In this document: piece by piece, positions 8,070-15,145 of the stretch
Layout: every line of letters starts with the position of its first letter
How positions within the stretch are numbered: position 1 is the first letter of the stretch
Origin: Ignavibacteria bacterium
GTDB lineage: Bacteria; Bacteroidota; Ignavibacteria; Tepidaquicellales; OLB5
Direction: 5' to 3'
Assembly (NCBI GenBank): GCA_025451455.1
Contig: JANWKI010000075.1
Span: forward strand, 1 to 34,958
Length of the DNA: 34,958 nt
Notes under the pieces: generated by a model
Seen by the model: only the letters and a program-made list of their open reading frames with translations
Databases searched by the model: none
What the model was told of the DNA's origin: nothing
Position numbers and translations under genes: made by a program

Positions 8070-8996
8070 CTAATTTTTCTCCTGTAAATTTTTAAGGTCT
8101 TCGCCCTTTGGAACTTTAACATCTCCAAGCGGGAACGCTTTAATCATTGAATCATCAACAAATTTGCTCGCCTCTATTGGGGTCATTTTCCAGTTAGAAG
8201 GACAATTACCTATGATCTCTATGAAACATGTACCCTTGTTCAGTTTTTGGTATCTTAGAGCATTCAAAATTGCTTTCCTTGCTCGTCTTACTGCAGTGGC
8301 ATTATTAACTGCCTGCCGTGTCACATAAAATGCTCCGGGAAGCTGGGAAATTAGTTCTGATACCTTAATAGGGAAGCCATAAAAACTTGTATCCCTGCCA
8401 TTCGGACTGGTTGTTGTTTTCATTCCGGGCAATGTTGTGGGGGCCATCTGACCGCTAGTCATTCCATATACCGCATTGTTTATGAATATTATCATAATAT
8501 TTTCGCCGCGGTTTATTGTGTGAATTGTTTCAGCGGTGCCTATTGCAGCAAGATCCCCGTCACCCTGATATGTAAATACATACTTATCCGGCAGCAGCCT
8601 CTTTATTCCAGTTGCAACAGCAGTTGCTCTTCCATGAGCTGCCTCAGACATATCAATATTCATGTAATCATATGCAAAAACTGCACAACCTACAGGCGCA
8701 ACGCCTATGGTTTCCTCCTGAATTCCCAATTCATCAATTACTTCCATAATAAGCTTGTGCACAAGGGAGTGTGCGCATCCAGGGCAATAATGCATGCTGA
8801 CATCCACCAGTGTTTTTGGTTTTTCATATACAATTTCATATTCGTCATCCATACACCGTGGTTTATCAAATACAAATTTTTCTCCTTCAATTGGTGTTGT
8901 GGCCTGTTTAAGTATCTCGTCTGTTACTTCGGTTTTTCCAGCACCTTTAGTCGAGATTATCTTCTCTTCTACTAGTAAATGTTCTTCAGATTGCAT
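8070..8996 (-). CDS. 2-oxoacid:ferredoxin oxidoreductase, beta (TPP-binding) subunit
   Basis: 308 residues. The catalytic core carries the cluster ligands C71-P-G-C74 and C104 (PVGCAVF), plus a late Cys in IIGNCPSNW, and the thiamine diphosphate motif GDGDLAAIGTAE (145-156) with the downstream NNAVYGMTSGQMAPTT. Typical beta subunits begin some 15 residues before the CPGC; here about 60 precede it. The ATG at 8996 overlaps the alpha stop codon by 11 nt, which favours the long form; an internal ATG at residue 49 (position 8852) would give the usual length. Third gene of the operon. The reaction is the TPP-dependent oxidative decarboxylation of a 2-oxoacid, passing electrons to the delta ferredoxin subunit. 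Confidence 0.9.
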   Translation of the reverse strand: MQSEEHLLVEEKIISTKGAGKTEVTDEILKQATTPIEGEKFVFDKPRCMDDEYEIVYEKPKTLVDVSMHYCPGCAHSLVHKLIMEVIDELGIQEETIGVAPVGCAVFAYDYMNIDMSEAAHGRATAVATGIKRLLPDKYVFTYQGDGDLAAIGTAETIHTINRGENIMIIFINNAVYGMTSGQMAPTTLPGMKTTTSPNGRDTSFYGFPIKVSELISQLPGAFYVTRQAVNNATAVRRARKAILNALRYQKLNKGTCFIEIIGNCPSNWKMTPIEASKFVDDSMIKAFPLGDVKVPKGEDLKNLQEKN

Positions 8997-10050
8997 GACT
9001 TTTTTGAATTAAGTTCTCTAATTTCTCCACTATTTCTTCAGGGTTAGGGATCATACCACCCATTCTGCCGTAAAACTCAACCGGGACTTTTCCATTTACC
9101 GAAAGTTTAACATCTTCGATCATCTGGCCGGCATTCATTTCGACTGTGAGCATGAATTTGGTTTTTTCAGCCAGCTCGGCAAGTCTTTTTGAAGGGTAAG
9201 GGAATAATGTGATTGGTCTTAGTAATCCAACTTTTATGCCTTTTTCTCTTGCTATATTTATGGCCTTATGACATATTCTTGCACACAAGCCATATGCGAC
9301 GATCAGGTATTCAGCATCATCAGTATTCAATTCTTCAAACCTTACTTCATTTTCCTGAATGGTCTTATATTTTGCGACAAGTTTCTGATTGCTCTTTTCA
9401 AGTTTTTCGGGCTGTATGTGAAGTGATGTAATATAATTTCTTTCCCGTGTTTCAGGTTTTCCTATTGTAGCCCAGGGTTTATCAACTTTAACAGGTTTGA
9501 ACTTGCCAAAAGTAACTTTTTCCATCATTTGTCCGATTGCACCGTCAGATAAGATCAAAACGGGATTGCGGTATTTATCCGCGAGATCAAACCCAATGAA
9601 AACAAAATCTGCCATTTCCTGGACTGATGACGGCGCAAGTACTATCAGTTTATAATCTCCATGGCCGCCGCCTTTAACTGACTGGAAGTAATCACCCTGG
9701 CCCGGCTGAATTGTCCCGAGACCAGGTCCGGCACGGTTAACGTTAACTATCAGACACGGAAGCTCTGCGCCTGCAATGTAAGATATTCCTTCCTGCATCA
9801 GGCTAATGCCGGGAGAAGATGAACTTGTCATAGAACGGAATCCTGCTCCTGCTGCACCGTAAATCATATTGATCGATGCAATTTCACTTTCTGCCTGTAA
9901 AACTATCCTGTTATGTTTCGGCATTTCCTTTGCAAGGTATTCCAGTACTTCTGACTGAGGGGTTATCGGGTAGCCAAAGTAAGCATCGCATCCTGCCTGT
10001 ATTGCGGCTTCTGCGAGGGCTTCATTGCCTTTCATTAATTTTGTTTCCAT
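8986..10050 (-). CDS. vorB: 2-oxoacid:ferredoxin oxidoreductase, alpha subunit (VorB/KorA type)
   Basis: 354 residues from the ATG at 10050. The N-terminus MKGNEALAEAAIQAGC, then YFGYPITPQSEVLEYL, with the Thr-Pro that contacts TPP/pyruvate in the family, and RAGPGLGTIQPGQGDY are characteristic of subunits named VorB (3-methyl-2-oxobutanoate dehydrogenase) and of close KorA forms. The reading frame stays open a further 56 codons upstream, but that stretch lies inside the delta gene in another frame and has no family resemblance, so I chose 10050; AAGAAAGAA about 15 nt upstream is a weak ribosome site. It overlaps the beta gene by 11 nt. VOR and KOR cannot be separated by eye; VOR is my preference from the N-terminal motif and the order delta-alpha-beta-gamma. 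Confidence 0.85.
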   Translation of the reverse strand: METKLMKGNEALAEAAIQAGCDAYFGYPITPQSEVLEYLAKEMPKHNRIVLQAESEIASINMIYGAAGAGFRSMTSSSSPGISLMQEGISYIAGAELPCLIVNVNRAGPGLGTIQPGQGDYFQSVKGGGHGDYKLIVLAPSSVQEMADFVFIGFDLADKYRNPVLILSDGAIGQMMEKVTFGKFKPVKVDKPWATIGKPETRERNYITSLHIQPEKLEKSNQKLVAKYKTIQENEVRFEELNTDDAEYLIVAYGLCARICHKAINIAREKGIKVGLLRPITLFPYPSKRLAELAEKTKFMLTVEMNAGQMIEDVKLSVNGKVPVEFYGRMGGMIPNPEEIVEKLENLIQKSHAI

Positions 10051-10073
10051 CGTATTAATAAATTCTTTCTTGT

Positions 10074-10433
10074 TTAAATGTAATCCATTGCTGTCAGATC
10101 GCTGTATACCGGCGAACTGATAATTGACCTGATATCTTCTTTGATAGACTTTGGTGTAATATCGACAGGTTTTTTCTTCGGGCTGGTTCTCCAGACAGTT
10201 ATTACTGCATCCGGGCAAACCAATGCGCAGTTAACACAACCTGAACACAGATCGTTGTTGGCAATAATATACCTGTAGCCTTTTATGTTAATTGTATCAG
10301 AAAGAACCAGAGCATCTTCTTTACATGCTGTTTTGCAGAGCTCACATCCTTTGCATTTCTGGATGTCAATAATGACTTTTCCTTTGACTTTTCTTTCCTT
10401 TGGACTTGCAGATTTTGCTGTATTTTGTTCCAT
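10074..10433 (-). CDS. 2-oxoacid:ferredoxin oxidoreductase, delta subunit (2x4Fe-4S ferredoxin)
   Basis: 119 residues from the ATG at 10433. Two classical 4Fe-4S motifs: C27-x2-C30-x2-C33-x3-C37 (CKGCELCKTACKE) and C63-x2-C66-x2-C69-x3-C73 (CSGCVNCALVCPD). The last cysteine of the second motif is followed by Pro as usual. It relays electrons from the beta-subunit TPP/cluster site to external ferredoxin. First gene of the four-gene operon, 23 nt ahead of alpha. The frame extends upstream to a TTG at 10532, but that part lacks family resemblance and a ribosome site; the chosen ATG also lacks a strong Shine-Dalgarno, so the exact start is moderately sure. Confidence 0.87.
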   Translation of the reverse strand: MEQNTAKSASPKERKVKGKVIIDIQKCKGCELCKTACKEDALVLSDTINIKGYRYIIANNDLCSGCVNCALVCPDAVITVWRTSPKKKPVDITPKSIKEDIRSIISSPVYSDLTAMDYI

Positions 10434-10604
10434 TTTTGCGTAATTAAATGTTATAACTTGATACAAAAATGCTATACCAGCGCTATAAATCCTATTACCT
10501 GCGTCATACGCGGATATGATTTTTATCACCAAACTAAGGCATTCAGGTCAATAAAAAGCATTTTTGGGAATTCGAGCTTTGAAAAAAGGGCAGATTTTAG
10601 TAAA

Positions 10605-10634
10605 AAAGAATGGGGCTCAGACGTGAGCCCCATT
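10605..10634 (-). terminator. Strong Rho-independent terminator (minus strand)
   Basis: Perfect 10-bp stem ATGGGGCTCA/TGAGCCCCAT with a 4-nt loop. On the minus strand the stem is followed by TTCTTTTTT, a good U tract; on the plus strand there is no U tract. It therefore closes a minus-strand transcript coming from higher coordinates, where the nearest gene ends about 390 nt away. Confidence 0.88.
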
Positions 10635-11023
10635 TGTTGAAAGGTTTAATTCAATATCAACAAACCGGATTTCTTCAACCGTAATTTAGTTCGCAATTGA
10701 ACCAAGGCGGTAATTCGGCCAGTCATTTCAACCCATTGTAATGACTAAAATTCTATTTGGAGATTATTATCTTCTTTAGAAACCGATCGCCCCAATTTTG
10801 CTCGTTTAAGAGAGCATTTCTTTGAGAATCCAGTTTACTTTATGCGATACAAAAATCGCTAATTTCTTTTCAGAAAAAAATAACCTGTATCACTTTGATG
10901 TATGATTTTTATCTTTGGAGGTTCAAAAAAAGGGTGGTTTATTTGAGTTTCAAAATACAGCATCAAGCAAGGGTTTTAATAGAGCAAAATGATTTTTAAA
11001 CTTATCTCTAAAGAAAAAAGATT
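10635..11023 (-). other. About 390-nt non-coding stretch, possible small RNA or long 3' UTR
   Basis: No credible protein frame on either strand. It lies between the DUF1761 stop codon (11024) and the strong minus-strand terminator at 10605-10634. It holds small inverted repeats, for example GCGAT/ATCGC at 10844-10859. The motifs I know for SRP RNA, RNase P RNA and tmRNA are not present. A 6S-like or unnamed small RNA, or simply a long 3' UTR, are all possible. Confidence 0.35.
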
Positions 11024-11443
11024 CTACCACATTGCAAGTACACCGCCCATTAGCACAATCGAAATGAGCTGGTAAATAATAAAAATGAAGTATAGCATCT
11101 TTGGGCGGCTTTCATACATATACCCGGCAATAACTGTCGTCGCTACGAATCCTAGCCAGATCCAGAAACCAGCATTTGCTCCCTGGGTGAATGTGTTCAA
11201 GCTTGCGAATTTAATTATGTGGGCAAGGACGTATGCAAACAGGAGTGATGCAATTGTGTTTGTAACATATACCATTCCCATCTTAGCTGAAGAGAAACCC
11301 TGTTTGATTTCCTCTTCTGTTTTGCCCATCGAGCGCATCCAGAGCTTTCCCATAACATAAGGTGAGTACCAAAGCGCTCCAAGCACCATGTTAATAATTC
11401 CGGCAGCAATTACATGTACTAGATTTATTGTTGGATCCGGCAT
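11024..11443 (-). CDS. DUF1761 family integral membrane protein
   Basis: 139 residues with about four hydrophobic helices (about 8-28, 56-76, 88-108, 112-137). The N-terminal NMVLGALWYSPYVMGKLW and the following short amphipathic segment with MGKTEEEI are the hallmarks of the DUF1761 family, and the length is normal for it. The function of this family is not known to me. The gene starts 36 nt downstream of tRNA-Gln on the same strand with no terminator between, so it is probably transcribed from the tRNA promoter. No strong Shine-Dalgarno precedes the ATG. Downstream, 390 nt of non-coding sequence precede the next terminator. Confidence 0.85.
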   Translation of the reverse strand: MPDPTINLVHVIAAGIINMVLGALWYSPYVMGKLWMRSMGKTEEEIKQGFSSAKMGMVYVTNTIASLLFAYVLAHIIKFASLNTFTQGANAGFWIWLGFVATTVIAGYMYESRPKMLYFIFIIYQLISIVLMGGVLAMW

Positions 11444-11479
11444 TTTTTGGATTAAAGATTTAAGATTAAATATTTGAGT

Positions 11480-11550
11480 TGCCCGACTAGGGGTCGAACC
11501 TAGACTTTCCTGATCCAGAATCAGGCGTGTTGCCAGTTACACCATCGGGC
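11480..11550 (-). tRNA. tRNA-Gln (CUG anticodon)
   Basis: On the minus strand: a 7-position acceptor stem (GCCCGA paired with TCGGGC, with a T.G wobble at position 7), a D arm containing TGTAACTGGCAACA, an anticodon stem CCTGA/TCAGG with loop TTCTGGA giving CUG, and a T arm CTAGG-TTCGACC-CCTAG. The D-arm sequence is the one seen in Bacteroidota tRNA-Gln. Discriminator base is A; CCA is not encoded. Confidence 0.95.
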
Positions 11551-11569
11551 AATTTATTGCGTTTAGTTA

Positions 11570-11601
11570 CAAAAATAATAATTTTTTCCGCTTTATACAA
11601 A
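11570..11601 (-). promoter_or_regulatory. Bacteroidota-type promoter of tRNA-Gln
   Basis: Minus-strand TTTG (11598-11601), exactly 20 bp spacer, then TATTTTTG (11570-11577), matching the TTTG-N19/20-TAnnTTTG consensus of Bacteroidota housekeeping sigma factor. The predicted start would lie about 10-15 nt before the tRNA 5' end. This is the cleanest promoter in the window. Confidence 0.75.
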
Positions 11602-11750
11602 CCCCAATTATCCGCCAAAATCTTAAAAAAAGCCCGAATAAAACCCTCCAATTTTGCCGGGTATCAGATCAAATCCGTTCGCTTTATTTATATCTCAAAC
11701 CGGCAGCCGTAATTTACAGCGGCCGGTGTGCAGTGATTATGAAAAATACA

Positions 11751-12908
11751 CTATTTAATTAGTATCAATTTCTTCGTTTGTGAAAAGCTGCCAGCCTGCA
11801 GACTATACAGGTAAATACCACTTGCAAGATTTGAAGCATTCCAGTGAACACTGTAAGTACCTGCTGAAATCTCACCCTTTACAAGCGTGGCGATCTCCTT
11901 GCCCTGTGTGTTATATACTTTTAAAGTTACATTGTTCTTTTCAGCAATGGCAAATTCTATAGTTGTGCTTGGGTTGAATGGGTTAGGATAGTTCTGTGAC
12001 AGATTGTAATTGTCAGGAATCTCAGTGCTGATATTATTTATGCCGGTTGTTCCGCTTACAACGTACCGAATTTCACCGGTGAGCGCGCGTGATGAAAACC
12101 AGCTGCCCGTAGGAGTAAATGGGGCTGAACGCCCTTCACCAGTTATTAAGGTGAGGTTTGTATCAGAATAATTGCTCAACGGCGGCGAACCTGTACCGAA
12201 ATACCGCGGCCCGGCAACATTGAATTTAATGGCAACGCCGACCGTATCACCTGATGTAACAGTAATAGTTGGGAGCGTAAAAACTTCCGAGATCCCGCTG
12301 GAAGTAGATCCCTGAACTACCGGAACAGTTCCTATCGAGGTCCAGCCGGCAGTTGAACTTCCGGGACCTGAACCTACAGGCCCTCCCAATGCAGTTCCGG
12401 TTCGGGTAAATACTTCCACAGAAAAGCTTGAAGATGCAGCAGCTGTGCTCCCGGTTTTCATTTGTGTAACAAAAATATCTCGGGAGCCTGCGATCAGGTC
12501 AAGGAACATTGCCCATCCTGCCGATCCGCCGTTGTTAGATGGGCCGGGGTTTGCAGGAAGAATTATAGTGTCTAAGAGGATGAAGAAGTTTCCTTGGCCA
12601 AATGCAAAAGCTGCAGTAGTGATTTGATTGACAGTAAAGTTATTCTGTAACCCGTCCGTATTCAAAAAAGCTAATGAAGGTGAACCTAATGACGGTTCCA
12701 GAGGTATTGGTGACTGGATAGGTAAAGAAACTTTAACATCCCTGATTAATAGATTTTGAGCTTCAGAAATATCAATATCATGAATAGTAAATTTTGAAAC
12801 CGCAGTCTTATTTGCTTTTTCATAATCAAATGTACCATTGAACGATACAATTGTGGCTACAAAAATGATAGCAAAATAAAACCCGGAATGTTTTAAAAAT
12901 CCAAACAT
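11751..12908 (-). CDS. Secreted protein with T9SS type A sorting domain
   Basis: 385 residues. N-terminal signal/anchor hydrophobic stretch at about 9-25. The middle (about 60-295) is rich in Ser, Thr, Gly and Pro with beta-strand-like periodicity; I do not recognise a catalytic motif. The last 85 residues are a T9SS sorting domain: YPNPFNPSTTIEF, VTLKVYNTQGKEIATLVKG, then GTYSVHWNASNLASGIYLY and a basic C-terminal strand ending KKLILIK. AGGAGG lies 5-6 nt upstream of the ATG, an unusually good ribosome site for this window. Exported to or across the outer membrane by T9SS, whose machinery is not in this window. What the middle domain does is unknown. Confidence 0.82.
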   Translation of the reverse strand: MFGFLKHSGFYFAIIFVATIVSFNGTFDYEKANKTAVSKFTIHDIDISEAQNLLIRDVKVSLPIQSPIPLEPSLGSPSLAFLNTDGLQNNFTVNQITTAAFAFGQGNFFILLDTIILPANPGPSNNGGSAGWAMFLDLIAGSRDIFVTQMKTGSTAAASSSFSVEVFTRTGTALGGPVGSGPGSSTAGWTSIGTVPVVQGSTSSGISEVFTLPTITVTSGDTVGVAIKFNVAGPRYFGTGSPPLSNYSDTNLTLITGEGRSAPFTPTGSWFSSRALTGEIRYVVSGTTGINNISTEIPDNYNLSQNYPNPFNPSTTIEFAIAEKNNVTLKVYNTQGKEIATLVKGEISAGTYSVHWNASNLASGIYLYSLQAGSFSQTKKLILIK

Positions 12909-13249
12909 AAATCCTCCTGATTTAAATTAAATATTGCAAAACATAATGATTTCAAACAATCATTGCAATTGAAATTGGATACACAAAAAAATTTTAATTG
13001 AAAAGTGTTTCTTCCATTTGACCGAAATAAATTTAAGAAAATTGTTAATAGTTGTAACAGTTTTTTTCAAACTGTAAAATTCAGTGAAAAAGAATCCTTT
13101 TTTGTGACACATTTACCATAAATTATTGTAAATAGTAGATTTGCTTTAGTTTGGAACGAAATATTTCTGGACTTGTTTAAATAAACAAGTCAGGGAAGAT
13201 ACTGACTAAAATGATTCTTAAAAATTTCTTCAAAAAGGAGAAAATCAAT
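12909..13249. other. AT-rich divergent intergenic region
   Basis: It separates the T9SS substrate (minus) from the Gly-Tyr-Asp repeat gene (plus). It holds the 20-bp palindrome at 13171-13190 and a possible plus-strand promoter: TAGATTTG at 13136-13143, matching TAnnTTTG, with TTTA at 13112-13115 (20-bp spacer) as an imperfect -33. No coding frame is convincing. Confidence 0.5.
13171..13190. promoter_or_regulatory. Perfect 9-bp inverted repeat in the leader of the Gly-Tyr-Asp repeat gene
   Basis: ACTTGTTTA-AA-TAAACAAGT is a perfect inverted repeat with a 2-bp centre. The centre is too short for a good hairpin and there is no T tract, so a dimeric regulator site is more likely than a terminator. 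It lies about 45 nt upstream of the Shine-Dalgarno at 13235-13240. Confidence 0.45.
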
Positions 13250-13765
13250 ATGATTAAAAAAATTTTATCAATATCAGTATTCTCACTATTCCTCTATTTT
13301 GTTGTTTCAAATACTTCATATTCTCAGGAAGCACCAACGCCAACAATAAAAATTGAAGTACCAATTCCAGAATTTCCAGTTGTAATTGGTGATGCAGGAT
13401 ACGATAAGGAAGGATATGATAAAGAAGGCTACGATAGAGAGGGTTACAATAGAGAAGGATATAACCGTTCAGGTTATGACAGAAATGGTCGTGATGAAAA
13501 GGGGTTCGATAGAAATGGTTTTGACATATACGGTTACGACTATAACGGCTATGACACAAAGGGATATGACAGAAGCGGATATGACAGAAATGGTTACGAT
13601 AGAAATGGAAATTACAGGAACAGCACTGGCCAAAATTATGAAAAAGAGAAAAGTAAAGTAAAACATGATAACGGAAAACATAAAGGATGGTACAAGAATA
13701 AAAATAAAGACAAAGACCATGAAGAAAATGAGGACAGAAGCAAACATGACCGTGACGACGATTAA
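13250..13765 (+). CDS. Secreted Gly-Tyr-Asp pentapeptide-repeat protein with charged tail
   Basis: 171 residues from the ATG at 13250, chosen because AAGGAG sits 9 nt upstream and a signal peptide (residues 1-26, ending TSYSQ) starts there; the frame opens 13 codons earlier without such support. After a Pro-rich linker (27-48), residues 50-119 are fourteen tandem pentads of G-[Y/F/R]-[D/N]-x-x (GYDKE, GYDRE, GYNRS, GFDRN and so on), coded by a 15-bp DNA repeat at 13397-13606. The last 45 residues are almost only Lys, Asp, Glu, His, Asn. This differs from the A(D/N)LxX pentapeptide-repeat fold. The regular Asp/Asn and Gly could bind Ca2+ or form an extended elastic chain; that is inference. 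Flanked by its own leader palindrome and a terminator, so monocistronic. Confidence 0.8.
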   Translation: MIKKILSISVFSLFLYFVVSNTSYSQEAPTPTIKIEVPIPEFPVVIGDAGYDKEGYDKEGYDREGYNREGYNRSGYDRNGRDEKGFDRNGFDIYGYDYNGYDTKGYDRSGYDRNGYDRNGNYRNSTGQNYEKEKSKVKHDNGKHKGWYKNKNKDKDHEENEDRSKHDRDDD

Positions 13766-13784
13766 ATGATTTCATAACTTAAAT

Positions 13785-13807
13785 AGGGAGCTGCTGCTCC
13801 CTTTTTT
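13785..13807 (+). terminator. Rho-independent terminator of the Gly-Tyr-Asp repeat gene
   Basis: Perfect 7-bp stem AGGGAGC/GCTCCCT with loop TGCT, followed directly by TTTTT, 20 nt after the stop codon at 13765. Confidence 0.9.
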
Positions 13808-13940
13808 GTACATATTTTAAGATGTTCCACATTAACTTATCAAAAATAAATAAATTCACGGGGATAAATCATTGTTTTTCCAAAATCAATTTGTTATTTT
13901 GACATTGAGTTTTAAATTTACCCTGGAGATTAAAAATTAG

Positions 13941-14831
13941 ATGTTTAACAAGATCCACATATTAATTTTGTTGACAACTGTAAGCATTTATTCGCAGGAA
14001 TCAGGTTTATTTAAGAACCCGCCTCCCAACCTGACTTTACCTGCGATATTAAGTGAATCTGACGGTACAACGAAAAATACAAGTTTGGGAAGCATTGATG
14101 CAAAATGGGTTCATTCTTCATCTGAAACCGCGGCAAGTCTTCTTCAGTCTTTTAATAACGATAAGGATTTTGGAATAAAGCAGATCATCAGGAATATACT
14201 GTTGAGTGCTAATATTCCCGAAAACATGATCAATCAGCTGAGAATCAACTTTACGAGCGGTACCATTGAGGAATTGAGCATAGATAAAGATGCAGTTTTT
14301 TTTAAAGATGATTTTGTTATAAAATATAAAGAAGACAGGATGTTCCTGCTCACAAAATTATTCAGAACAAAAAATGTAAAAATAGAAATTATACAGGAGA
14401 ATTCACCAGAGCTTGACCCCACAGTTTCAGCAGCTCTTTCAGAAGGGATTAGATTCGGAAATAAGACTGAAAGCACACTAGGCAATACCATGATCATCGA
14501 ACTTCCGATCTTGACCTTTGGTTTTGAAAAGTCTCCTTTTACAGTTAGCAGGATAGAAGATAAAAGAGCATCAATAATACTTGGAGTCCTGACTGATATC
14601 AGCATAAATACAATCAATTCTTTGAAGGCGCTTGAAGGTGCAAAGAATGACATTTTTATGAAAGTTGGCAGTTCTGTCCTGCCGCAAATTGTAGAATTTA
14701 ACGTTTCCATCGAAAGCCCTACAAATACTTTCAGAATTAACGGTAAAGAATTTTATTCATTAAGATTTGTGGAGCTTTTCGGCAACAAGTTTACTCTCTC
14801 ATTGACCGGTTTTATGATAAGCTTTGAGTAA
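13941..14831 (+). CDS. Secreted protein of unknown function
   Basis: 296 residues. Signal peptide about 1-19 (IHILILLTTVSIYSQ), so periplasmic, surface-exposed or secreted. The mature part is a mixed alpha/beta sequence without cysteines or a catalytic motif I recognise; no T9SS sorting domain, no lipobox, no clear transmembrane segment beyond the signal. Segments such as PILSESDGTTKN and long beta-like stretches at the C-terminus (TFRINGKEFYSLRFVELFG) are visible. The only ribosome-site candidate is GGAGA about 12 nt before the ATG. It is 175 nt after the preceding terminator and ends just before the hairpin at 14859-14888, hence monocistronic. I do not recognise the family. Confidence 0.7.
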   Translation: MFNKIHILILLTTVSIYSQESGLFKNPPPNLTLPAILSESDGTTKNTSLGSIDAKWVHSSSETAASLLQSFNNDKDFGIKQIIRNILLSANIPENMINQLRINFTSGTIEELSIDKDAVFFKDDFVIKYKEDRMFLLTKLFRTKNVKIEIIQENSPELDPTVSAALSEGIRFGNKTESTLGNTMIIELPILTFGFEKSPFTVSRIEDKRASIILGVLTDISINTINSLKALEGAKNDIFMKVGSSVLPQIVEFNVSIESPTNTFRINGKEFYSLRFVELFGNKFTLSLTGFMISFE

Positions 14832-14858
14832 GAATTGAATTTATTCTTTCGCTGCAAT

Positions 14859-14888
14859 AAAAAACCCCCCATATATATGGGGGGTTTT
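14859..14888. terminator. Bidirectional Rho-independent terminator
   Basis: AAAACCCCCC-ATATATAT-GGGGGGTTTT forms a strong G/C stem with flanking A and T runs. It closes the plus-strand gene ending at 14831 and, with the longer T run on the minus strand (TTTTTT), a minus-strand transcript from about 14970. Confidence 0.9.
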
Positions 14889-14904
14889 CGTTTAGGATTG
14901 GGTG

Positions 14905-14940
14905 TTAGCTAAACACCCTCCTCAAAATCGCTTTAGTCAT
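14905..14940 (-). CDS. 11-codon mini-ORF with ideal Shine-Dalgarno (putative)
   Basis: On the minus strand ATG at 14940 opens 11 codons reading MTKAILRRVFS and then TAA. Upstream, AAAGGAGGT is a 9-nt perfect complement of the 16S rRNA 3' end, spaced 4 nt from the ATG, far better than any other ribosome site here. A TATAATTG box lies at 14979-14986 (minus). The stop codon is inside a 7-bp hairpin (GGGTGTT/AACACCC), and the terminator at 14859-14888 follows. The arrangement is that of a short dedicated transcript. The peptide is basic and amphipathic; its role is unknown. It could also be a leader or a ribosome-binding small RNA without a functional peptide. Confidence 0.4.
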   Translation of the reverse strand: MTKAILRRVFS

Positions 14941-14978
14941 GCAACCTCCTTTCCATGGGATAAGTAAATTCCCACATA

Positions 14979-14986
14979 CAATTATA
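14979..14986 (-). promoter_or_regulatory. Putative -7 element of the mini-ORF transcript
   Basis: Minus-strand TATAATTG matches TAnnTTTG at seven of eight positions and contains TATAAT; TTAACA lies 20 bp upstream as a possible -33. The predicted start is about 30 nt before the mini-ORF ATG. A small hairpin TGGGA/TCCCA lies in the leader just before the Shine-Dalgarno. Confidence 0.4.
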
Positions 14987-15145
14987 CGGATTTTTTTTGA
15001 TAAATGTGTTAACATGAAAAAAAGATCTGAGGGGATGATTTTTCATATATATTACTTTATAATACTTTTTGAAACTATTATTCGTTAATTTTAATTATTC
15101 AAAGGGAAGGACAGAGTATCTTATCCCGGAGCAACTATAAGTAAT

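Noticed and set aside
10051-10218. 56-codon upstream extension of the alpha oxidoreductase subunit
   Set aside because: It overlaps the delta ferredoxin gene in another frame and shows no family similarity; the ATG at 10050 starts the conserved MKGNEAL region almost at once.
10425-10640. Plus-strand frame of 71 codons
   Set aside because: It overlaps the delta-gene start and its upstream region, ends in the terminator hairpin, and has no ribosome site or recognisable sequence.
13397-13606. Short tandem repeats that might look like a CRISPR array
   Set aside because: The 15-bp units are contiguous, in frame and vary at codon wobble positions; there are no spacers and no cas genes.
13386-13747. 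Long alternative reading frames on both strands over the Gly-Tyr-Asp repeat
   Set aside because: They are by-products of the 15-bp repeat and its biased composition; only the frame from 13250 has a signal peptide and a Shine-Dalgarno.
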